DNA of 7,448 bases from Collinsella sp. (lineage in GTDB: Bacteria > Actinomycetota > Coriobacteriia > Coriobacteriales > Coriobacteriaceae): positions 1 to 7,448 of the forward strand of contig JAUMNV010000086.1 in the NCBI GenBank assembly GCA_031295725.1, written 5' to 3'. Each line of letters opens with the position of its first letter. Position 1 is the first letter of the stretch. The position numbers and the translations under genes were made by a program. Below are positions 1 through 5,273 of the stretch, one piece after another. The notes under the pieces were generated by a model that was given only the letters and a program-made list of their open reading frames with translations, searched no databases and was not told the origin of the DNA.

Positions 1-1
1 G

Positions 2-2386
2 ATGAGCTTGCATAACGACAACGCGCTGGTGGTGGCGCTCGATACCTCGACCGACATGCTTGCCTGCGCGGCAAGCTGGATTGATGGGCAGACGGGCGAG
101 ACGAAGCTCGTGAGTGGCGACCACATGTGTCGCCGTCACGCAAACGTTGAGCTCGTGAATACCGTTGATGGCGTGCTGGCTCAAGCCGGTCTGGATCGCA
201 GCGATGTTGGTTGCTACGTGGTCGGCCGCGGCCCGGGGTCGTTTACGGGTGTGCGCATCGGCATCTCCACTGCCAAGGGCCTCGCGCGCGGTGCCAATGT
301 TCCGCTGCTGGGCGTGTCGACGCTCGACGCTTGCGCTTGGACGGCGTGGAAGGCTGGCGTGCGCGGCAAGCTTGGTATCTTGGCCGATGCTATGCGCGGT
401 GAGGTATATCCGGCGCTGTATATGCTGGTCGATGAGGGTCTCGAGCGTCAATTTGAGCGCGAACACGTGGTCAAGGCCGCCGTGGCGCTCGATGAGTGGC
501 GCCAAGCCGCGGACTGGGACCAGGTTCAGCTGACTGGCGACGGTCTCGTGCGCTATGGCAAGCTGCTGGGCGAGGATGAGGTCGCTCGCTGCGTAGAGCG
601 CGGCTTGTGGTGGCCTTCGGGCGAGGGCCTCCTCCTTGCACATGCCGCGGGTGACGGCGACCCGGCCCGTGTCCTTCCGATCTATACGCGCCTTTCTGAT
701 GCCGAGGAAAACGAGCGCAAACGCCTCGGTCTTGCCGAGAGCGCGCAGAGCGAAATTACGGGCGTTGCCGATGAGCTCGCCGGTCGCCATCTGCAATTCC
801 GCCCCATGGGTGCGGCGGACGCCGAGGGCGCAAGTGCGCTGGAGGCCGCCTGCTTTGAAGGCGCTGGACACGAGGCGTGGACGCCGGGCATGTTCCTGTC
901 CGAGCTGGGCGAGGATGTTGCGGCGCCGCGCAGCTGGTGGGTGGCGCACGACGATGGTCAGCTGCTGGGGCTTGCCGGTGGCATGGTCGTGGACGGTGAC
1001 GTGCAGATTCTGGATGTTGCCGTCGATCCGAAGCGTCGCCGCGAGGGTATTGCCCGCAAGCTGCTGTCGCACGTGAGCTACGATGCCCAGATGCTCGGCT
1101 GCACCACGGCTTCGCTCGAGGTCGAGGATGGCAACGAGGGCGCTATTGCACTCTATGCCTCCCTGGGCTTTACCGAGGCGGGCTGCCGCCGCGGTTACTA
1201 CGGTGTTGGCAAAGATGCCATCGTCATGACGGCGCCGCTGCCCTTGGTGCTCCCGGTCGACAACGCTTCGCCCGAGCCGACGGCGGCTGAGCAGCGTGTA
1301 TGGCCGCTACCTGCACCCGAGCGAACCGTTGAGGAGCGCGCCGAAATTGAGCGCCGTCGCCTGGTGCTTGCCATCGAGAGTTCGTGCGATGAGACGGCTG
1401 TGGCGATTATCGACGCGGACGGTAATATGCTGGCCAATCAGGTTTCGACGCAGATTGATTTTCATGCCCGTTTTGGCGGCGTAGTGCCCGAGATCGCTTC
1501 GCGCAAGCACGTTGAGGTTATCGTGAGCGTCGTGGACGCGGCGCTCGAGGATGCCGCGGCATCGCTTGGTCTTGAGGGCGGAGCCATCGCGCCGAGCGAA
1601 CTCGCCGCTGTTGGCGTGACACAGGGTCCGGGCCTGGTGGGTGCTCTGGTGGTGGGTGTCGCCTTCGCCAAGGGCTTTGCCTATGCCGCCGGTAAACCGC
1701 TCGTGTGCGTCAACCATCTGGAGGGTCATCTGTTCGCCAATCTGCTGGCGCAGCCCGATCTCAAGCCGCCGTTTATCTTCACGCTCGTCTCGGGCGGTCA
1801 TACCATGCTTGTTCACGTCAAGGCGTGGGGCGACTACGAGGTGCTCGGCGAGACGCTCGACGACGCCGTGGGTGAGGCCTTTGACAAGGTGGCTAAGGCG
1901 CTGGGTTTGGGCTATCCCGGCGGCCCCATCATTTCCAAACTGGCCGAGACGGGCAATCCCCGCGCGATTGACTTCCCCCGTGCGCTCAATAGTAGGGGAG
2001 ACTATCGATTCTCGCTTTCGGGCCTTAAGACGGCGGTGACGCTCTACATCGAGCAGGAGACCAAGGCCGGGCGCACGATTCATCTGCCCGACCTGGCGGC
2101 TTCGTTTGAGGCCGCAGTCTTTGACGTTCAGTACAAGAAGGCCAAAAACGCCCTGCATGCTACCGGATGCAAGGAATACTGCATCGGCGGCGGCGTCTCG
2201 GCTAATCCGCATCTGCGCGAGATGATGATCAAGAAGCTTGGGCGCCAGGGCATCCGCGTGACGGTGCCGCCTCTCTCGGCATGCACCGACAACGCCGCCA
2301 TGATCGCGGAGGTCGCCCGCCGTAAATTCGACCGAGGAGAAATCTCGCCGTTCGACGTCGACGCCGATCCGAACATGACGCTGTAG
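2..2386 (+). CDS. tsaD: TsaB-RimI-TsaD fusion: tRNA t6A37 threonylcarbamoyltransferase with a GNAT N-acetyltransferase domain
   Basis: Three usually separate proteins are joined in one 794-residue chain. Residues about 8-235 are TsaB-like (ALDTST near the N terminus, GPGSFTGVRIG motif), the dimerisation partner of TsaD. Residues about 255-415 are a RimI-type GNAT domain with the acetyl-CoA loop RRREGIA (345-351) and the late N-x3-A-x2-LY-x3-GF motif; RimI acetylates the N-terminal alanine of ribosomal protein S18. Residues about 453-794 are full-length TsaD: IESSCDET (458-465), metal-binding HLEGH (H572, H576), the GPGLVGAL and GGGVSANP motifs, and CTDNAAM with D763. With TsaC and TsaE, TsaB and TsaD place threonylcarbamoyl on A37 of ANN-reading tRNAs in the cytoplasm. 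The ATG is at the window edge, so its ribosome-binding site is unseen. The ATGA there would let an upstream gene (tsaE is the usual neighbour) end in a 4-base overlap; that is inference. No frameshift or missing key residue was seen. Confidence 0.95.
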   Translation: MSLHNDNALVVALDTSTDMLACAASWIDGQTGETKLVSGDHMCRRHANVELVNTVDGVLAQAGLDRSDVGCYVVGRGPGSFTGVRIGISTAKGLARGANVPLLGVSTLDACAWTAWKAGVRGKLGILADAMRGEVYPALYMLVDEGLERQFEREHVVKAAVALDEWRQAADWDQVQLTGDGLVRYGKLLGEDEVARCVERGLWWPSGEGLLLAHAAGDGDPARVLPIYTRLSDAEENERKRLGLAESAQSEITGVADELAGRHLQFRPMGAADAEGASALEAACFEGAGHEAWTPGMFLSELGEDVAAPRSWWVAHDDGQLLGLAGGMVVDGDVQILDVAVDPKRRREGIARKLLSHVSYDAQMLGCTTASLEVEDGNEGAIALYASLGFTEAGCRRGYYGVGKDAIVMTAPLPLVLPVDNASPEPTAAEQRVWPLPAPERTVEERAEIERRRLVLAIESSCDETAVAIIDADGNMLANQVSTQIDFHARFGGVVPEIASRKHVEVIVSVVDAALEDAAASLGLEGGAIAPSELAAVGVTQGPGLVGALVVGVAFAKGFAYAAGKPLVCVNHLEGHLFANLLAQPDLKPPFIFTLVSGGHTMLVHVKAWGDYEVLGETLDDAVGEAFDKVAKALGLGYPGGPIISKLAETGNPRAIDFPRALNSRGDYRFSLSGLKTAVTLYIEQETKAGRTIHLPDLAASFEAAVFDVQYKKAKNALHATGCKEYCIGGGVSANPHLREMMIKKLGRQGIRVTVPPLSACTDNAAMIAEVARRKFDRGEISPFDVDADPNMTL

Positions 2387-2398
2387 TCGTACGGGTGC

Positions 2399-2533
2399 GG
2401 TCCCCGACCGGAGGGGCCGGATATAAGGTTTCCTGCTCTACAGTCCTGCGCAAGACGAAGGCCACATTAAGTGGCCTTCTTTGCGTGCGGAACTCGCGAT
2501 AAACCTTATATCCGGCCCCTCCGGTCGGGGACC
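2399..2533 (-). repeat. Large hairpin repeat unit A (33-bp perfect arms, conserved core)
   Basis: The 33-base arm 2399-2431 is an exact reverse complement of 2501-2533. The 69-base core between them holds a second hairpin: GAAGGCCAC (2457-2465), loop ATTAA, GTGGCCTTC (2471-2479), extended by CGCAA (2449-2453) with TTGCG (2481-2485). The core sequences 2429-2457 and 2479-2503 recur exactly, reverse-complemented, in unit B at 2677-2829, so unit A is in the opposite orientation; the strand given is relative to B. It begins 12 bases after the tsaD stop codon and could also block transcription or protect the mRNA 3' end, although no long T run follows. I do not recognise the family; a Coriobacteriia structured RNA or a non-autonomous mobile repeat are both possible. 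Confidence 0.9.
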
Positions 2534-2676
2534 TTTCTGTATCGATGTAGCTTCTGAGCTGGTTTGGCGTCGACAACGCCCAGCAAGGTTAACAATCCAG
2601 CGTCGAATTTCCGGCGTTCTTTGGCTGAAAGAAAAAGTTGGTGTGCGGAGCTTTGCTCCGCACATTTGGGATGGGA
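2534..2676. other. Spacer between the two hairpin units, no gene seen
   Basis: I find no plausible gene here. It holds a weak bulged stem (GCTG 2558-2561 with CAGC 2581-2584, and GGCGT 2566-2570 with ACGCC 2576-2580) and the separate compact hairpin at 2642-2664. Open frames crossing this stretch are side effects of the flanking repeats. Confidence 0.5.
2642..2664. repeat. Compact 10-bp palindrome with TTT loop
   Basis: TGTGCGGAGC (2642-2651), loop TTT, and GCTCCGCACA (2655-2664) form a perfect 10-bp stem. Only TTTGGG follows on the + strand and no adjacent T run lies on the - strand, so it is a poor intrinsic terminator. It resembles a REP-type palindrome and sits 12 bases before unit B. 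Whether it is dispersed in the genome cannot be judged from this window. Confidence 0.6.
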
Positions 2677-2829
2677 GCCCCCGAGAGCGGCGGGAGCCGG
2701 GCGGCGCATGTGAACTTTATCGCGAGTTCCGCACGCAAAGGAAAGCACTTAATGTGCTTTCCGTCTTGCGCAGGACTGTAGAGCAGGAAAGTTCACAGGC
2801 GCCGCCCGGCCCCCGCCGCTCTCGGGGGC
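2677..2829 (+). repeat. Large hairpin repeat unit B (42-base arms, 40 paired, conserved core)
   Basis: The arm 2677-2718 pairs with 2788-2829 over 42 positions with two mismatches (2695/2811 and 2708/2798). The core has an inner hairpin, GGAAAGCAC (2740-2748), loop TTAAT, GTGCTTTCC (2754-2762). The core flanks 2716-2740 (25 bases) and 2762-2790 (29 bases) are identical to unit A read on the other strand. The inner stem differs from that of A at four pairs, all compensated, while the TTAAT loop is kept. The outer arms are only loosely alike (both GC-rich with CCCCGA and CCGG blocks) but are self-complementary in each unit. Selection therefore appears to act on the folded form. Confidence 0.9.
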
Positions 2830-2875
2830 ATCTCTCATGCAAAAACTTTTGTCGGGTAAAGTCCGAGGTCAGTGG

Positions 2876-2955
2876 CGTTTTATATCGAGAAATTCAAAAA
2901 AATTGAAAATTCATTACATATTTGCGTTGACTTTAGGTAACTAAAGTTTCATACT
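2876..2955 (+). promoter_or_regulatory. Probable cstA promoter with AT-rich upstream stretch
   Basis: TTGACT (2927-2932) lies exactly 17 bases upstream of CATACT (2950-2955), matching the -35 and -10 elements at 5 of 6 and 4 of 6 positions. The preceding 50 bases are strongly AT-rich with A tracts in an otherwise GC-rich region, like an UP element. Transcription would start near 2961-2963, giving cstA a leader of about 235 bases. No comparable promoter is visible closer to cstA. Confidence 0.65.
2930..2947. promoter_or_regulatory. Palindromic operator candidate inside the promoter spacer
   Basis: ACTTTAG (2930-2936), GTAA, CTAAAGT (2941-2947) is a perfect 7-bp inverted repeat lying between the -35 and -10 hexamers, where a bound repressor would block RNA polymerase. 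The TTAGG half-site is faintly like DtxR-family boxes, but the other half does not fit that consensus, so I do not name a regulator. Confidence 0.45.
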
Positions 2956-2973
2956 CCTTTTCAACCACTGGGG

Positions 2974-3002
2974 GATGTGAACACGCATGGATCGTTCACA
3001 TC
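2974..3002. promoter_or_regulatory. 9-bp inverted repeat in the cstA leader
   Basis: GATGTGAAC (2974-2982) and GTTCACATC (2994-3002) are perfect reverse complements separated by 11 bases, with centres 20 bp apart (about two helical turns). It lies just downstream of the predicted start of transcription. It could be an operator or a 5' UTR hairpin. A third half-site, GTTCAC (3029-3034), overlaps the start of the putative leader peptide, so an alternative pairing of GTGAAC with it could hide that start codon. The spacing is too long for a standard CRP site. Confidence 0.5.
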
Positions 3003-3026
3003 ATGATTGAAGAGGATTTCTTAGAC

Positions 3027-3071
3027 ATGTTCACGCATCAGCTAAACATTATCAGCGTAGTAATTATCTGA
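3027..3071 (+). CDS. Putative attenuator leader peptide (14 codons, branched-chain rich)
   Basis: ATG at 3027 opens a 14-codon frame, MFTHQLNIISVVII, ending at TGA 3069-3071. AGAGGA (3011-3016) lies 10 bases upstream, a usable but slightly distant ribosome-binding site. Seven of the 14 residues are Ile, Val or Leu, bunched at the end (ATT ATC AGC GTA GTA ATT ATC). The ending resembles the known ilv-operon leader peptides of enterobacteria and corynebacteria. It overlaps the first of a series of competing hairpins and is followed by a strong terminator 51 bases after its stop codon. Translation is inferred from layout; a frame this short can occur by chance. Confidence 0.45.
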   Translation: MFTHQLNIISVVII

Positions 3072-3135
3072 TGCGGGTTAGCACATACAGCTAGCCCGTA
3101 CGATAACGGGCGGCTGATGAAGATGAGGGCCGTCG
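3034..3135 (+). promoter_or_regulatory. Candidate transcription attenuator: chain of mutually exclusive hairpins
   Basis: Hand pairing gives four helices, each overlapping the next. H1 is CGCATCAG (3034-3041) with CTGATGCG (3068-3075). P1 is 3072-3082 with 3090-3100 (11 pairs, two G-U). P2 is GCCCGT (3094-3099) with ACGGGC (3106-3111). A weaker antiterminator is 3109-3115 with 3128-3134 (7 pairs, two G-U), which takes up the 5' arm of the terminator. A ribosome stalled on the Ile/Val codons would break H1 and favour P1 and the antiterminator (read-through). One reaching the stop codon would cover P1 and favour P2 and the terminator. The pairings are seen; the switching is inference, and folding energies were not computed. 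Confidence 0.5.
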
Positions 3136-3161
3136 AGCGCAACCGACGGCCCTCATTTTTT
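3123..3161 (+). terminator. Strong intrinsic terminator in the cstA leader
   Basis: A perfect 13-bp stem, ATGAGGGCCGTCG (3123-3135) with CGACGGCCCTCAT (3144-3156), closes an 8-base loop and runs into six Ts (3156-3161). It lies between the only good promoter and the cstA ribosome-binding site, so it must be bypassed for cstA expression from that promoter. It would also stop read-through from tsaD. Confidence 0.9.
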
Positions 3162-3196
3162 ATGTCTGAGTAGTTCTTTTTAGAGGAGGAAATGTA

Positions 3197-5086
3197 ATGA
3201 ACGGAGTTTTGCTCATGGTTGTGGCTGCGGCGGTGCTCGCCTGCGGCTATCTGGGCTACGGTCGCTGGTTGGCCAACAAGTGGGGCGTTGACAAAGAGGC
3301 CCTCACGCCGGCCAAGCGCATGAAGGACGGCAAGAGCTTCTCTCCCGTCTCCGCCTTCACCGCTTTCTCGCACCAGTTCAGCTCGATCTGCGGTGCCGGC
3401 CCTGTCACGGGTACGATCGTCGCCATGGCCTTTGGCTGGCTGCCCGTCGTGCTCTGGGTCCTCGTCGGTGGCATCTTCTTTGGCGCCGTCCACGACTTTG
3501 GTGCCCTGTACGCCTCGATGAAGAACAACGGCAAGTCGCTCGCTCAGCTCATCGAGAAGTACATCGGCAAGACCGGCCGTCGCCTGTTCCTGCTGTTCTG
3601 CTGGCTGTTCTGCATCATCGTCATCGCTGCCTTCACCGACATGGTCTGCAAGACGTTCATGTTCACCCCGGCCGTTGACGCTTCTGGCGCTGCTACCGGT
3701 GCCATCGACTTCACCAAGTCTTATGCCGCCGGCTGCGCTGGCACCATCTCCATCCTGTTCACCTTCGTCGCCATGGCCTTTGGTTGGGCCCAGAAGAAGT
3801 TCAACCTCACCGGCGCTGCCGAGTTCGTTACCGGCGTGGTGCTCATGGTGCTCATGTTCGCCGTTGGTATGCAGTTCCCGGTTTATCTGACCAAGTTCCA
3901 GTGGTTCGCTGTCGTCATGGTCTACCTGGTCTTCGCTGGCGCTATGCCCATCCAGATGCTCAAGACCCCGCGCGACTACCTCACTTCGATCATGATGATC
4001 GTCATGATCGCCTGCGCTGTCCTCGGCATCGTTGTCCTGGGTGTTCACGGCCAGGCTACGATGACCGCTCCGGTCTTCACCGGCTTCTCCGGTGCCTCCG
4101 GTATGATGTTCCCGGTCCTGTTTGTCTCCGTTGCTTGCGGCGCTCTCTCCGGTTTCCACAGCCTCGTTTCTTCCGGCACCTCTTCTAAGCAGGTCGAGAA
4201 GGAGCAGGACGCCGTCAAGGTTGGTTACGGCGCCATGGTCGTCGAGTCCTTCGTCGGCATCCTCGCCATCATCGTCGCCGGCATCATGTTCTCCGACATG
4301 AACACTGCCGGTACCGGCGCCCTCAACGCCGGCGTCGCTTCCACGCCGTTCCAGATCTTTGCCGCTGGCATCTCCCGCGGTATGCAGGCCTTCGGTGTTG
4401 ACGGCACGCTCGCTACCGTCTTCATGACCATGAACGTTTCTGCTCTGGCCCTGACCTCGCTCGACGCCGTCGCCCGCATCGCCCGCACCTCGTTCTCTGA
4501 GTTCTTTGCCCAGACCAACGACGCACTGGCCATCGAGTCCAAGGCCGGCTACATGAAGGTTCTCGGCAACCCCTGGTTCGCCACGGTCGTCACCCTGCTT
4601 CCCGGTCTCGCTCTCGCCTTTGGCGGCTATGCCAACATCTGGCCGCTCTTTGGTGCTTCCAACCAGCTGCTCGGCGGTATGACCATGATCACCCTCGCCG
4701 TGTTCTGCAAGTGCACCGGCCGCAAGGGTTGGATGCTCTACGTGCCCGTTGTCTTCCTGCTCTGCTGCACCTTCACTTCGCTGGTCCAGAGCGCCATGGG
4801 CTGCATGACCGCCGTCCAGGCCTACGGCTTCTTCGGCACCATCCCGGCTACCGCCACCACGGCTGCTGTTTCCGTCGCCGCCACCAAGGGCCTGCAGCTC
4901 GTCTTTGCCGTCCTGCTGATGGTCCTGGGCCTCATCGTTGCCGTCAACTGCCTCAAGGAGTTCTTCGGCAAGGAGGCTGGCTCCATGCCTGATGAGGAGC
5001 CCGAGTGGTCCGAGATGGGCAAGGCCGAGTACGGTCGCGCCGCTGCCGCCGAGGCTCCCGCTGACGCCGAGGCCGCCAAGGCCTAG
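3197..5086 (+). CDS. cstA: CstA-family carbon starvation transporter
   Basis: This 629-residue polytopic membrane protein has CstA signatures. These are an N-terminal helix (about 3-24), the block at 48-123 with GAGPVTGTI (66-74) and the GAVHDFGALYAS stretch (96-107), the conserved GFHSLVSSGTSSKQ region (319-332) followed by GYGAMVVESF (343-352), and IWPLFGASNQLLGG (481-494). Family members in E. coli (CstA, BtsT) import peptides or pyruvate when carbon is scarce; the substrate here is not known. It is somewhat shorter than those (about 700 residues) and ends in a hydrophilic Ala/Glu tail (about 597-629) likely in the cytoplasm. AGAGGAGG (3182-3189) is 7 bases before ATG 3197, which fixes the start. 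Codon use is markedly C-ending (TTC, ATC, GTC, AAG), unlike tsaD, suggesting high expression. It is probably a single-gene transcript, controlled by the leader at 2927-3161 and closed by the terminator at 5127-5165. Confidence 0.92.
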   Translation: MNGVLLMVVAAAVLACGYLGYGRWLANKWGVDKEALTPAKRMKDGKSFSPVSAFTAFSHQFSSICGAGPVTGTIVAMAFGWLPVVLWVLVGGIFFGAVHDFGALYASMKNNGKSLAQLIEKYIGKTGRRLFLLFCWLFCIIVIAAFTDMVCKTFMFTPAVDASGAATGAIDFTKSYAAGCAGTISILFTFVAMAFGWAQKKFNLTGAAEFVTGVVLMVLMFAVGMQFPVYLTKFQWFAVVMVYLVFAGAMPIQMLKTPRDYLTSIMMIVMIACAVLGIVVLGVHGQATMTAPVFTGFSGASGMMFPVLFVSVACGALSGFHSLVSSGTSSKQVEKEQDAVKVGYGAMVVESFVGILAIIVAGIMFSDMNTAGTGALNAGVASTPFQIFAAGISRGMQAFGVDGTLATVFMTMNVSALALTSLDAVARIARTSFSEFFAQTNDALAIESKAGYMKVLGNPWFATVVTLLPGLALAFGGYANIWPLFGASNQLLGGMTMITLAVFCKCTGRKGWMLYVPVVFLLCCTFTSLVQSAMGCMTAVQAYGFFGTIPATATTAAVSVAATKGLQLVFAVLLMVLGLIVAVNCLKEFFGKEAGSMPDEEPEWSEMGKAEYGRAAAAEAPADAEAAKA

Positions 5087-5126
5087 TCAGCTTGATGGAC
5101 TAACCGTTCCATCCATATGACTCGGA

Positions 5127-5165
5127 AAGATCGGGTCCGCGACTTCGCGGGCTCGGTCTTTTTTT
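5127..5165 (+). terminator. Intrinsic terminator of cstA
   Basis: A 15-bp stem (5127-5141 with 5146-5160, three G-U pairs, loop ACTT) is followed by a run of seven Ts (5159-5165). It lies 40 bases after the cstA stop codon and separates cstA from the next gene. Confidence 0.88.
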
Positions 5166-5206
5166 CATGCGAAAGCGGGTGACGCTCGAGTGTTCTCGCA
5201 GATGTT

Positions 5207-5236
5207 TTGCGTGGATAAGGGCGCGCGTTGTACCAT
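5207..5236 (+). promoter_or_regulatory. Weak promoter candidate for the JetD-like gene
   Basis: TTGCGT (5207-5212) and TACCAT (5231-5236) are spaced by 18 bases, matching the -35 and -10 consensus at 3 and 4 of 6 positions. A start near 5243 would favour the GTG at 5271 as start codon. An alternative, TTGTAC (5228-5233) with TACATA (5252-5257), is equally poor. A promoter is expected here because of the preceding terminator. Confidence 0.3.
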
Positions 5237-5258
5237 ATAGACGTATATGTGTACATAT
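5234..5258. promoter_or_regulatory. Two overlapping AT-rich palindromes before the JetD-like gene
   Basis: CATATA (5234-5239), GACG, TATATG (5244-5249) overlaps ATATGT (5245-5250), GT, ACATAT (5253-5258). Both are perfect 6-bp inverted repeats in a GC-rich neighbourhood, just upstream of the likely ribosome-binding site. They look like sites for a small dimeric repressor; the second carries the ATGT/ACAT pattern of PadR-type operators with a short gap. The regulator is unknown. Confidence 0.4.
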
Positions 5259-5273
5259 GAAAGGGGCCCCGTG
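5259..5273 (+). promoter_or_regulatory. Ribosome-binding site deciding the GTG start
   Basis: GAAAGGGG (5259-5266) lies 4 bases before GTG 5271. The in-frame ATG at 5247 has no purine-rich sequence upstream and would add eight residues (MCTYERGP). GTG is therefore preferred, though the 4-base spacing is short. Confidence 0.55.

Noticed and set aside
1307..2212. 301-codon antisense frame within the TsaD part
   Set aside because: It lies fully opposite an intact, motif-rich gene, and its peptide looks like no family I know; long antisense frames are common in GC-rich coding DNA.
2399..2829. CRISPR array
   Set aside because: There are only two long, inverted copies with no short regular spacers and no cas genes.
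2481..2906. Open frame across unit B whose peptide (YREFRTQR...LRRTVEQE) also appears on the other strand in unit A
   Set aside because: The similarity follows from the repeated DNA. The covarying bases change residues freely between the two peptides while keeping the base pairing, so selection appears to be on structure, and no ribosome-binding site is evident.
2987..3010. Seven-codon frame MDRSHHD as an alternative leader peptide
   Set aside because: GGGGGA upstream is 11 bases away, the frame is very short and lies in the loop and arm of the 9-bp inverted repeat; the 3027 frame fits the downstream hairpins better.
2961..3161. T-box or other known riboswitch in the cstA leader
   Set aside because: No T-box consensus (AGGGTGGNACCGCG) or other aptamer core I recognise is present; the leader-peptide model fits the visible pairings better.
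3192..3197. ATG-TAA start-stop overlapping the cstA start codon
   Set aside because: The ribosome-binding site ends only 2 bases before this ATG, too close for initiation; ATG 3197 at 7 bases is the proper start.
3038..4159. 373-codon antisense frame opposite the cstA leader and 5' half of cstA
   Set aside because: The peptide is a low-complexity His/Asp/Glu-rich shadow of membrane-protein codons, without a start signal.
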